Shown here: piece after piece, positions 39,201-51,200 of the stretch
How the letters are laid out: each line of letters begins with the position of its first letter
Numbering within the stretch: the first letter of the stretch is position 1
Origin: Rhea pennata
Taxonomy: Eukaryota; Chordata; Aves; Rheiformes; Rheidae
Direction of reading: 5' to 3'
Length of the DNA stretch: 64,000 nucleotides
NCBI RefSeq assembly: GCF_028389875.1
Contig: NC_084666.1
Span: 29,048,308-29,112,307, forward strand
Notes under the pieces: generated by a model
Databases searched by the model: none
The model's input: only the letters and a program-made list of their open reading frames with translations
What the model was told of the DNA's origin: nothing
Translations under genes and position numbers: made by a program

Positions 39201-42200
39201 GTAGTGACAGCTGTTCCAGTGGGGCAGGGTAGACACGTTCCCTGGTTGAGAGGGGTGACCAGTGGGTATTAAGTCAGCTAGTCGAGATAATTAGAGTAGC
39301 ATGTAATGCTCTTTCTTTTATAGGTTCTTTATCAGGTTGTTGTGATTCACTTGGGTCTTTTTTTTCCCTCTGAGATTAGAACTGTTATCCATTAGGGGAT
39401 TTCCTTTTCTTCCTCTTCTCCCTGCCCCCCCCCCCCCCCCCCCCCCCCCCGAGCATTTTCTAGAGGTAACGTTGTGTTTGGGGAGTGATGATGGTGTTTG
39501 TTTTTTTCACCCAATAAAACACTTGTTTTGTGTGCTGTATACATTTTCTTTTCCTTTATAATATTGGACAAAACTGAGAGTTTAGTTTGATTTCTGTTTT
39601 TGTTTTGTTTTGTTTTTTTGAAGACCTACGGATGTGATCTGTATCACTGCGCTGAATGTTTTTTGTTTGGTCGCCAGCAGAAGCAAGGTTACAGAAGCAT
39701 GCCATCCGCAATTTCTTACTGTTTGTATATAGTGCCCATTAAAGAGCGAGCTTTGGAGCTGATCTCAATCGTTGCAGAAAGATAGGGATAAAATAAATAG
39801 GTATAATGGATTTTAATTTCTGCAGTCTAGGTTGCAGAGACTAGAGTGTTGGCATTACACGTTCTGGTACTGTATCGGTTTACTTTAACTGCGGTTTCCC
39901 TTAGGTGTATTACACTAGTCTAGTCTGAACTGTTTCTGTGTGTTTCCTGATTTTTACTAGAGTCATTTTGTCTTAAAATCTACATGGCATTAGTAGTGTT
40001 CTGAACCTTTGGACCCTGTCTGAGAAAACAGGGGACCTTGGTTTACTTGATTTAACAACTTCAGAATGTTGCCTAGGATTCTTTAGTCTTGCTAGAACAT
40101 CTGGATGTTTCAATCATGAGCTTTTGCTTTATTGCTTAGGAGACGAGTGTTTCATTCCTTCCCGTATTTCTCCTTCCTTCATATCTCTTCTCATAAGGTC
40201 ATACAAATTTATAGAAGAAACAGAATTTTTTAGAAGTGTAAAGTCATCAGGTGTGTTTAGTAACATCTTCAACTTGAAATGAGGACTGTTTAATTATATT
40301 GAGATATTAGCCAGCTCCTCACAGGTATGTAGAATATCATACTGTTTCTTGAGTTTAAAATACTATATAGTATTAGCATTTACTGCATTTTATGTGAGAG
40401 GTTAATCAAAGTGAAAAGTGTGTTGACTGTACCACTTGTTTTATTAAGTACTTAAGAGTTTTAGGACTTAAAATTGTAATTTTAAATGAGAAGTACTCAG
40501 TATTTCTGAGAAGTGTAGTACCTTAAATATGGTGTATCCCTTTAATGAGAAGATCTTCATGAGAAACAGTATGTTCCTGATGAGTTTATGAGATTATGTA
40601 AAAATATATTTCTACCATTATTAAGTGCCTTTGACAAGAGGTAGAAAAATAGCACAACTAAAGTCAACAGTTAATTCTAACTAAACATCTTCTCTGTCTC
40701 ATCTTAATCTTCCTAAAAATAATCTTTGGTTATGGTAGGTCCCTTCCTCAACAAAGATTCTAATGGGAGTAAGGGAGACATCTTGCTGCAGAATTTGGCA
40801 GCTGATACCAGCAAGTATCTGTAGTACATTAGAAAGTCAGGGGCTTTTACAGGAAACAGTGCCTTAGCTCTTGTGCTTGGATGCTTATTGAAGTAGTAAT
40901 ATTGAAATAATACTGGATTAAACTAATTGAGGGGGGGCACTTTCCTGGATATAAGGGTATACAAAATTAGTATAATATAATCTAGTATAATAATCTGGAA
41001 TTACTGTATTTGATTTTATAAAATACACTATTTAGACAAGCTTTAAATCTTTGCCTTTTTCTTCATTTCTGCTGCTCTTTTTGCCATTGTGTAGGGACGA
41101 GAAATACATCTTGTTATAGACTTCTTAATCCTCCTCAGCCTGTTTCTATCTTCGCCATGTATCTGGCAACCCTACTGTGGCAAAAGCAGTTTCTGTATTT
41201 GCTATACGAAGCAAATTACTCATTTCTAAACTGTCTGATGTGTGTGGTTTTGGATGTGTAAAGGTACTTCGGCAGTTAATTGCTGTTGCAAGTAAATGCT
41301 TAGTGCAAGACGTTTTCCTGGCCACCATCTTCTACCCTGAAGTACTTATCTCACAATGTGATCCCAAATCCGTATGAATTCATTATATTATACCAGTGCT
41401 CCCAATGGGTCAGATAGGTAAATTGAAGGTTTAGTGGTGCAGTAGGATGCAGATGATAATTATAATTAAGAATTGCTAGGATTGTGCACTTCTTGCTTTA
41501 GATGATAAAAACGAATTGCCAACTCTTCATCATCTTTGCCAGTCAGTATGTTTGATGACTTTGTCAAAATTCCGGAGGAAGATGAACATACACTGCAAAA
41601 ATACCAATCTTAATCAAGACACAGCAGCCTTTCTTCTGCCTATTCAAATTGCCCATCTCATGCCTTGGTATCAGGCATATTTCCAATGGCAAGTCTGTTG
41701 AGAATGTCGCATGGTAAAAGAGTATTCTTAATTTATAGCATCAAGAATATCGATTTTGTCTTTGTATGCATCGAATGCAGTTTCTTGAACTTGTTTTTAA
41801 GTCCATTTGTGATTCAGCAATACCTTAGCCTTACGAACTTTTATTAAGCTGTCAACATATGCCACTGCTTTGGGTCTGCCAGTGAAGCAACTTGTATTGT
41901 ATGCTTGTTTGCTTTTAGAATCATAGAATTTTCCGTGAAGCGTTTCTTCATTCTGTGCTCTAAATGTTCTTTATGTCCTGAAAACATACAACAAATTTAG
42001 CAGTATAAAAACAATTCCAGAGGAAGTATTTTTGAGGCAAAAAGGATACATTAATAGTTTGCCAATATTTTGTGAAACCACGTAGCTTCAAATTTTCAAT
42101 CCCCAAAACAGGGCTTACGTCTCCATCACTATGGACTATTGAAAGTTTCCTCTCTTCCTTTTTGAAAAGTAAAATCAGCACTACATTATGTTGGAAATCA

Positions 42201-45200
42201 CTTTCTTAGTGTGAAGGTTATTAGAAGAATCGTAAAATTTGTGAAGAGATACTAAAAATTACTTCATCCCATACAGTAAACACAATAAATAGCAATTCAT
42301 ATTAGAAAGTAAATTTTCTTAAACTATCTGGAATACTGAGAATAATTACAGATGAAAATCTATGTATAAAAATTGCTGTATTTTTCAGAGTAACAAATAA
42401 GTTGTTTATTTCAGGCTACTGAGATGGAAATGACATACTTCTGTCTAATGAGAACTACTGCAGATGTGAGGGAGTGACCAAAATTCAGCTTAGAAGTCTA
42501 TGCTGCTATTAATAAAAATAATTTGTTTTGTAGTATGTGTTTAAAGTAAACTTAAGCTCACAATTTAGATCAGAATATTCTGTCAGCCAGTGTATTCAAG
42601 TCTTGTAGACCATACGTATGTTGTTGACATAACGGCAAGTCAAGGAAATTAGCAGTCTTTAAAGTCCAGCTGCTTTTTTGCTATTTCTGGCTGCTTTCCT
42701 TAGAAGAATTTCAGTTTTTTGGCAGTATAATGAACAACATACTATTGTGTTAGGCTTTTTTTTTTTTTTTTTTTTTTTTTACGTTAACTCCTTGTTTTCC
42801 CTGTAGGCCTGAAATCAAACATTGTCAAGCATTTTGTTAGAAGCAAAGCATTGTATAAATGCTTTTTTTTGAAGAATTGTAATGTTTTTCAATGAAAATG
42901 TTTATTAACAATGAAGTACTCTTTCCTTCTCCACTGCCTGCTCAAAACGTCTTTTGTATTCCTCTTTTAAACTCTTGGCAAACCACTGTCTTAAGCTTCT
43001 GCCAAAGCTTTCTGGGGCAGGCATACCCCAGACATTGTAGGCAAGGCAGTTGGAACACAGCTGTCTTGAGAATCCATTGGCTTTAAGGTTTGGCAATGTT
43101 GAATGCAGCAGCAGTACTTTACGTTGCTCAGTGGGTGCTTATATTAATTATACTATTAATTTCTCTTTGCAACACCCTGCAGTCAGGTGAATATTGTTCT
43201 GATTTTATAGCTTATGAAAGAGAGCTCCAGTAAGTTATTGATAACTGTACAATTCTTTGCTAGCAAAGCAGATAGGCAGAGATGGGAATTCCTGACCTCT
43301 GTGCTCAAGTCCACTAGAGAGTGCTGTTTCCAGTTTAATGCTACCACCCTCGGGTTCACAGGATGCATCCAGGGGCTTCTGGAGGGGCAACGCAGGAGAG
43401 AACAATTGGACCATTGAGACTAGTAGTTTATATCCAAGTTGGCAGAATGCAGTGGAGATGCATGTCCCTTCTTCTCTCCCACTGTTACCTAAAAAGGTTG
43501 TGAGACAGTGTGGTGTTGTGACTTCTTTCCCATCTATTTATTCTGTGAGTGTATCGTCTTTTAGTTGAAGACAAAAAATATACTTCATTTACTGAAACTG
43601 TAGTATGTTCTGATAGTAATAGTGACTGTGCTGAGCATTGATTAGAAAGTAAGTGGAAATGTCATTTCTCCCCCTCAAAATGATTTTATTGAAGAGAATT
43701 CTAAAGTTACTATTATATTCTGTAATCAAAAAAGTATGGCAAAGCACAATGTAGAATATGAACTACTAAATAAGAAGACTGGGATTAGCCAACATGTTAT
43801 ACTTCAAATACAGTTATTTTAAGGAACAAAACATATACAAAAATACTAGCATCTAAATACGAAGTCGGAAGTATCCTTTCTCCTTGTTTTTCTGAATTGT
43901 ATTTCCAGAACCATTGTGTTTCAAAGGCAGTTCTGTTTCTTGGTTGTTACTGGGTTTTTGTTCCACATTTGACCACATAAAGTCAGATTCTTTCAGCAAA
44001 ACTTTGTACAATATATTTTTTTTCTAGAAATTTAGACATTCTTTGTGGTATATATCCTGGTTCTGTACATCTTCATAACAAATATATAAATGAGTGGCAG
44101 AGGCCTTTATTAGCATCATGAGAAAATGGCAGTTTGCTCATAATTAACTTTTTTGTGAGAGAAAAAAACTTTTTTGTGATTGGAAAATGTCACTGGAGGA
44201 GGCTAACAAACATCTGTGCTTTCAAGCATAAATAGTATTACAGTTTTCGTATGGTATCTGATTTTGTTCTTTCTAATACCAGCATCTCTTTCTTTAGTCA
44301 CCTTTCCGCACCTTGCAGGTTCTGCTCCTTCGTGGTCTAGCCTTATGGACACCAGCAAGCAGTGGGACTATTATGCACGAAGAGAGAAGGATAGGGAGCG
44401 TGAGAGAGAGAGATCCCGAGACCGGGATCGGGACCGGGACCGGGACCGAGACAGAGATCGAGAACGTACCAGAGACCGGGAAAGGGACCGAGATCACAGT
44501 CCGACTCCAAGTGTGTTCAACAGGTTAGCGAAACGTTTTAACATACTGTAATACTTTGCTCAGAACTGTGTCCACATTAAATCAGGCACTTCAGTGTTAA
44601 AGTTTAGTGTACAGCTGTATATTCCAAAGAGACAGGAGGGTGTGGCTTTTTCCCTCTCCTTTTTTGTTGGAGACTGTAATTAAATTTGTAAATGTGAAAC
44701 AGAAGTGTAAAAATGAAAGTAGACATCCGAACTGGTCATAGTGCTTCACAGATTAAACATGTGATTTAAGCCTTGTGTATAAGGGATGCAGTTGGCTCTC
44801 ATCGACCTCAGTAGTTCTAGAAAAATCTATAGAAATATTAAATGAATCTTAGTTCCCATTTCAGTGCTAAGAGCAACATGGTGCATCATTTGACCTTAAT
44901 TAATATGTTATTGGCTGCCAAAATAGTTAGTTTGGTTATTAGCACTGGCTGAATAATAATTTGTCCTGCCTCTTATAAATTATAATTTTAAGGTCAAGAA
45001 CTTTTTAGGCAGACAACTACCCTCTGTTGAGTTTTCAACTCTCTTAATTGCTTTTCTTAAAAAAAGAGACCAGCAGAGATGCAACTATTCTTTGATTTGT
45101 AGGCACAAGTACCAAGCATTTAATGTTGAACTCACTGTGACTCCATAGAGCAGAAGTTTATAGGCTTGCCAAATCTTTCTAAACTTACTTTGCTCTATAT

Positions 45201-48200
45201 TTGAGCAAAGTATTTTGGAGCAAACCTTGACTGCTTTGCTTACTATTTTTTGTTCAGTTTCAAGCTTGCACAATATATATATGTTAGCTATTAAACTAAT
45301 CGTATTTACTTATTGTTTTGCGCATAATAGTTGCTCTACGTTGTGGAGAACAAGAATACCTGGAGCCAGCATTACTTAGCTGTATTTTTTTGCTTGATAG
45401 TCATTAGCTAGAGGCCCAAACTGGGTGCAAGGAAGCTGACTTTCCATTTGCGTGGATGCTGAGGTTGCTGTGGTGATGTCCTCTCCTGCGTGCATGTTCT
45501 GTGTTACAGGGTCAGTTTCTAAGAACTCAAGACCAATCTAAACATCTGTTTCTCAGACAGCTTGATTGAAGGCCAGAAAGAAGCCTGGTCATTCAAGGGT
45601 GCTTGAAATGAGCCTTAATAGCTTCCAGGCCTAGAGAAATCTCTGTGCTGCTGCCAGAGTTATCTGTAAAAGAGGGGGGAAGAGCAGGCCTCAACTTTTT
45701 TATGTGACTAAATTATCTACCATCTGTAGCAAAGCTGTTGCCACATGGCTATGTAAGAAAATGGGAGGACCTCAACTAGTATGAGTTGGTTTGGGAGTAA
45801 CAGAGAGGGTGAGAGAGTTTAAGAAAGATGGAACATGCAGACACAATAATGCCTTCTTCCCTTTTTTTTAAGAAGGTTTATTTTTCAATTTCGTACACTT
45901 AAAAATGGCTATGAGGAATAGAGTGTGAACTGTTTTAAAATTTGCATAGATATATTACTCATACTTAAATCACCTTTGTTTAAATTTAAGCAATAGTGTT
46001 GTGACACATCACATCATCTTTAGCTTTTTAGTGCGCAGAAATTATTGCTATATATGCTTTTATCAATTATTTTCCAAAAAGCCTACTTTATTAGTATAAC
46101 TAAACTGTGATTTAAAAAGGAACCTTGAGCTTTCTTTATATTCTGGTCTACCTTTATTCGGCTATCCTCAGAAGAAATTGTGCATTTTCACATTGTATCT
46201 CATTCTCTGCCCCCTTGAAAAGATGCCATTCTTTTTGGACTGTGATCCCTTTTACAAGGACCATGTCCTCTTTTCTAGTTTTATAGTTTCAAGTCAATTA
46301 GTTACCAACCAAATTCTGAATTTAAATATTTCTAGTGGCATACTGTGTACCATGCTGTGGCTCTTTCTCACTAATTTTCCAAAGAATTTCTGAAGTCATG
46401 GCAGTAATCCATGCAGCAAAACAGGCTATGATTTGTCTGGCTAGAAAGCAGCTTTGCAGGAAAGGACTTGGGATCCAGATGGACAGCAAATTGAACAGGA
46501 TTCAGCAGTGTCTGTACCATGAAGGTCAGAACATACTGGACTGCATTAGAGTGTAGCCAGCAGGCTGAGGGATGACATTATTCCACTCTTATTCAGCCCT
46601 TGAGACCACATCCAAAGTGCTGTCCCTGGTTTTGGGATCCTCAGTATGAAACATGACACTGAAAAACTGGAGAAAATCTAGTGGAGGGCTGCCAAGGTGG
46701 TTGCAGCACTGAGGGAAGTGGATTTGTTTAGCCTGGAGAAGAAAAGGCTAATGAAGAAGGATCTAACCGCTCTTCCTAACTACCTGGTGAGTGGTTATAG
46801 AGAAGATAGATGAAGCCAACCTCTTTTCCAAAGCTCACAGAGAAAGGACAAGGTAATAGTCACAAGTTGCAGCAAGGGTGATTCCAATTAAGATATTTTG
46901 AATATAGATATCAAGTTAGGCATTGTTACAAAGTAGGGTTTCATTATTCATGTAGCTTGTCATAAATTTTCAGCCTTATTTTGAAAAAGTAACCTGAGAA
47001 GTAGAAGAGGAAGTAAGTTTTTATGGATTGGATTGCATTTGGGATTTTTTTTGTCCAGAGGGCACAGATAACTTTCTGTGCTCTTCAACATGTTGTAGTG
47101 CTCTCAAAGCTATCCCTACAAGCCTCTGGTAATTATAATTTAAACCTAGATTAGAAAATGAAGAGGAGATCACTATTTTACCATTGGGTATATGGCTTGC
47201 TTTCTTGATCCTGAAAAGCCCTCTAACGTATTGGACTTGGAAATCGGATTTTTTTGCTTTATTTGAAGAGGAGTTGCTTAATTTCAAACACATTTACAAT
47301 CTGTCATGATTTCTTAGGAACAGTGTGCCAAAATAAGGTTTAAAAAGCACCATCAATAGCATACAAATCATAAGGCAGTGGTAGATGTTCAAATTCTGAT
47401 TTTCTGATTAGATACTGATCATCAAATTGTTAGTTTTGGGAAGTGATGTTTGATATTGTGAGTAAGCTGTATTTTAATTGTTGCTACCTTTTTCTATCAC
47501 TCTAAGCCCCCCCCCCCATACTAAGGCTCTTAAAATTGTGATGAACAGTAGCAATTTAAAGATGCGTTAGTATGGGAATCTTGTGTCTAATGAAATTTTC
47601 CTATTACTGTTCAAACTAGTCTTTACCTTTGGTTATAAATGTCTTTTTTGTAGATTTCAGAGCCTAATTCTAATTTCATTTTTAACATGATACTTGTGTG
47701 TGTGTATGTATTCCAAACTGAGCTTTTTATCTAGATCTCAGCAGGCACGTGCTGTTGTTACAGTGCTGCGGTATTGCACTCCAAGTTAACATGCCCTTCA
47801 AATTTTGATCAAATGAAGACTGGCATTCTGAACTGCAGAAGTAACTAACTGCTCTATAAGCTGGGCCACTCTTCTCTTCCGTTTGACTGGTTCTGCAAAC
47901 TGGCAGTTGTTTTTAACCTTGGTCTTTCTTTGACATTTGATATGAAGAGACTTTTGCTGTCAGTTTTAGTCCTTTTGCTGAAGCCTCAGGTTTTTCAGAT
48001 GAGAGGAAATACTCAGTAGAAAGAGACTTTGGCTGTAGCTGTCTTCCCCCCCACTTCCACCCTGACAGTAGAGTAGAAACGTGAGGGTAAAATAATGTTA
48101 AATGATCAATAGAGAAGGATGTAGGTTAAAGGCACAGGATACTAGGTTTCAGCACTGTGCAGGTGGAGGGGGTTTAGTTTACATGATAGGGAATTAGACA

Positions 48201-51200
48201 TCTCAGTGAGGTGTATGAATTTCTTGTCATATCCTAGGCTATACCCTAGGATGCCCTAAGCTGGCCTTGGAGTAGTCTGATCAGAGTTCATGTTCTGTGG
48301 CTGTATAGTCTTAATATTTTAAGCTGATGTATTAATGTTGTAGGATTCTCTTGTGGGAGACATACTCTGCTCGGTTTAATGTAATTTCTTTGAGAGTGTC
48401 TATTTCAGTTGAATATTGTGTTTGTCTTAAGAGGGGAAACAGAATACACATTAATCAATGCAGTTGTATTATTTAGTGACACGACTTCAAGTTCATAGTA
48501 ACTATAGTTTTGCTGTGTTTTGATACATCATAAGATATTTTTAATGCTATTGGGAAACTAGGATTTTCTGAGCTTTCTTTGATGCTTCTCTACACTAGCT
48601 ATCTTGAACTGCTAATTTATAATTCCTGAAAAACTCTGTTTTCATTCATAGCTGATGTATTGTTCTCATTTGGGAAATGGTCACTGGATCCAGGTTATGG
48701 CACATACATACATAAAATTATTTTGCTTTAAATTCTTGTTGCGTCAGGGCATGAGAAATGTCTTTAGGGTTGAGCTGTGCTCCTTGCATGATCTGTATCT
48801 GATCTGTTCAGTAGAACCATATGGATTCTGCTACTATCAGGGACCTCAGGAGGAGACTTTTTTTATGGTAAATGTTGGCAAAGAAAGATTGAAAGCACAA
48901 AGCACTTAGTTCTTGTACCAGCTTAATAGCATCTTACACATAGTTCTACGTGTTCTAGTTAGTGTCTCAGAAAGCCTGGTCACCTTGTGCCTGTCTTTGA
49001 GACTTGATTGGGATCTTCTGAACTATAGTAACTGAGACTTCATAGTTCCCATTTCAGTGCTAAGAGCAACATGGTGCATCATTTGACCTTAATTAATATG
49101 TTATTGGCTGCCAAAATAGTTAGTTTGGTTATTAGCACTGGCTGAATAATAATTTGTCCTGCCTCTTATAAATTATAATTTTAAGGTCAAGAACTTTTTA
49201 GGCAGACAACTACCCTCTGTTGAGTTTTCAACTCTCTTAATTGCTTTTCTTAAAAAAAGAGACCAGCAGAGATGCAACTATTCTTTGATTTGTAGGCACA
49301 AGTACCAAGCATTTAATGTTGAACTCACTGTGACTCCATAGAGCAGAAGTTTATAGGCTTGCCAAATCTTTCTAAACTTACTTTGCTCTATATTTGAGCA
49401 AAGTATTTTGGAGCAAACCTTGACTGCTTTGCTTACTATTTTTTGTTCAGTTTCAAGCTTGCACAATATATATATGTTAGCTATTAAACTAATCGTATTT
49501 ACTTATTGTTTTGCACATAATAGTTGCTCTACGTTGTGGAGAACAAGAATACCTGGAGCCAGCATTACTTAGCTGTATTTTTTTGCTTGATAGTCATTAG
49601 CTAGAGGCCCAAACTGGGTGCAAGGAAGCTGACTTTCCATTTGCGTGGATGCTGAGGTTGCTGTGGTGATGTCCTCTCCTGCGTGCATGTTCTGTGTTAC
49701 AGGGTCAGTTTCTAAGAACTCAAGACCAATCTAAACATCTGTTTCTCTGTCTTTGAGACTTGATTGGGATCTTCTGAACTATGGTAACTGAGACTTCATA
49801 TAATACATAGGTGTAGTAAGTTTGTTGTTATTGAGGTGTGGCTGACAGAGGACATCTGGATACTATATCTGGTTATATTTACTCAGAAATGATACTGTGC
49901 TATGCTAATACAGTATTTGAGTGCTGTTGGCTAAATATAGATAATACTATCACTTTCTAAATTTCACAAAACTTACCACTGCTTTTCTCATCAAGACAAT
50001 ACATGAAAATACAGTCTTAAGTAAAAAGACTTTAAATTCTTGTATAGCCTACAGTATTTAGTTTTCTTAGAAGCTTTTTGGCACGTAAGGGCTTGTGGTA
50101 ATCCCAGAGGAGAGCAGAAGTAGGAACAGCATTGGCATTGTAGAGAAATTAATGTAAAAAGCAACCCAATACATTAAGTTTATTTTATTGTCAGTTTCTT
50201 TGTTCTTAGCTTTTCCTCTCTTGAAACTGATGTAAGGAAATAGGTTAAATGTACCAAAAAGTTAATTTACTCTACCCATATACCTTGGAACAACTAAAAG
50301 ATGTGCTTAGATATGCACACTAAATTGAAAATATTACTAAAGTTTATGTAGAATGGTACTTCATTTACAGATAGGTATAGATTTAAACTAACCAACTGCT
50401 TGATAACTCCTCTATATATTTAATTCAACATGTTATTTCTTCCATTTTTTTTATAGAGCAGTCCACTTTCAAAATGGCTTTAAACACTAGCTGTCTAGTG
50501 TGTAAGGTGAAGAGCCTTTATGTCCTTTTAACATATGTGATGGATCATGTTTATAAATCCAGAAGTAACACTTAAGTGTTTTCTGATGTTTATCTTGGTG
50601 TATAGAAGAATTCTTTTCATATACATACACATATACATATATATATACACATATACACACCATTTTAGTATTACTGTCCTGAAAAGATGATTTTTTTTTA
50701 ATCAGTGATGAAGAACGATACAGATACAGAGACTATGCAGAAAGAGGCTATGACCGTCATAGAACAAGCAGAGAGAAAGAAGACCGACATAGAGAAAGAA
50801 GACACAGAGAGAAGGAAGACAGTAGGCACAAGTCATCTCGAAGGTTTGTTGTTGTTTTTTTTTTTTTTTTTTTAATAGGATATGAAAGACTTGACCAGTT
50901 TAAAAAAATAAATTTTAAAACAAACCCTGAAAAAACTGGAGTCTTCTGGAAAGACTGTAAACACTTAGATATACTGCTTGGAACAAGTCTGCTATATAAA
51001 ATGTGGACAGACAAAATGAGATGTTGGCCCCCAGTAACTTCATGTTGAGTGATGTGTAATATAGTCTTAGCTAGTGAACAGAAATTATGAATTTGGGGAC
51101 AGAAGGGGAAAAGTCAGAATTATGAATTTGAGTCAGAAAGAGGCAGAGTGAAGCTAGTATTCAGTAGCTTTACATAAAAAAAACTTCGTTAGCAATGATT

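Larger units (their letters stand above)
37576..44297 (+). other. FIP1L1: FIP1L1 intron 15
   Basis: 6.7 kb, the longest intron. It holds a 26-C run at 39425-39450 and a 25-T run at 42756-42780. No clear interspersed repeat or RNA gene was recognised; short open frames have no domain content. Confidence 0.6.
44524..50705 (+). other. FIP1L1: FIP1L1 intron 16
   Basis: 6.2 kb. Contains both copies of a 705-bp duplication (44850-45554 and 49043-49747), a CR1-derived fragment (about 46388-46870) and a small TA/CA microsatellite near 50620-50660. The remainder has no recognised feature. Confidence 0.75.

Noticed and set aside
44300-44500. Antisense open frame of Val-Pro/Ser-Val repeats opposite FIP1L1 exon 16.
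   Set aside because: It is the complement of the Arg/Asp-Glu coding repeat and has no support of its own.
45085-45273. A 62-codon minus-strand frame occurring identically at 49278-49466.
   Set aside because: It is duplicated only because the 705-bp intronic segment is duplicated. It has no recognisable domain and no independent evidence of coding.
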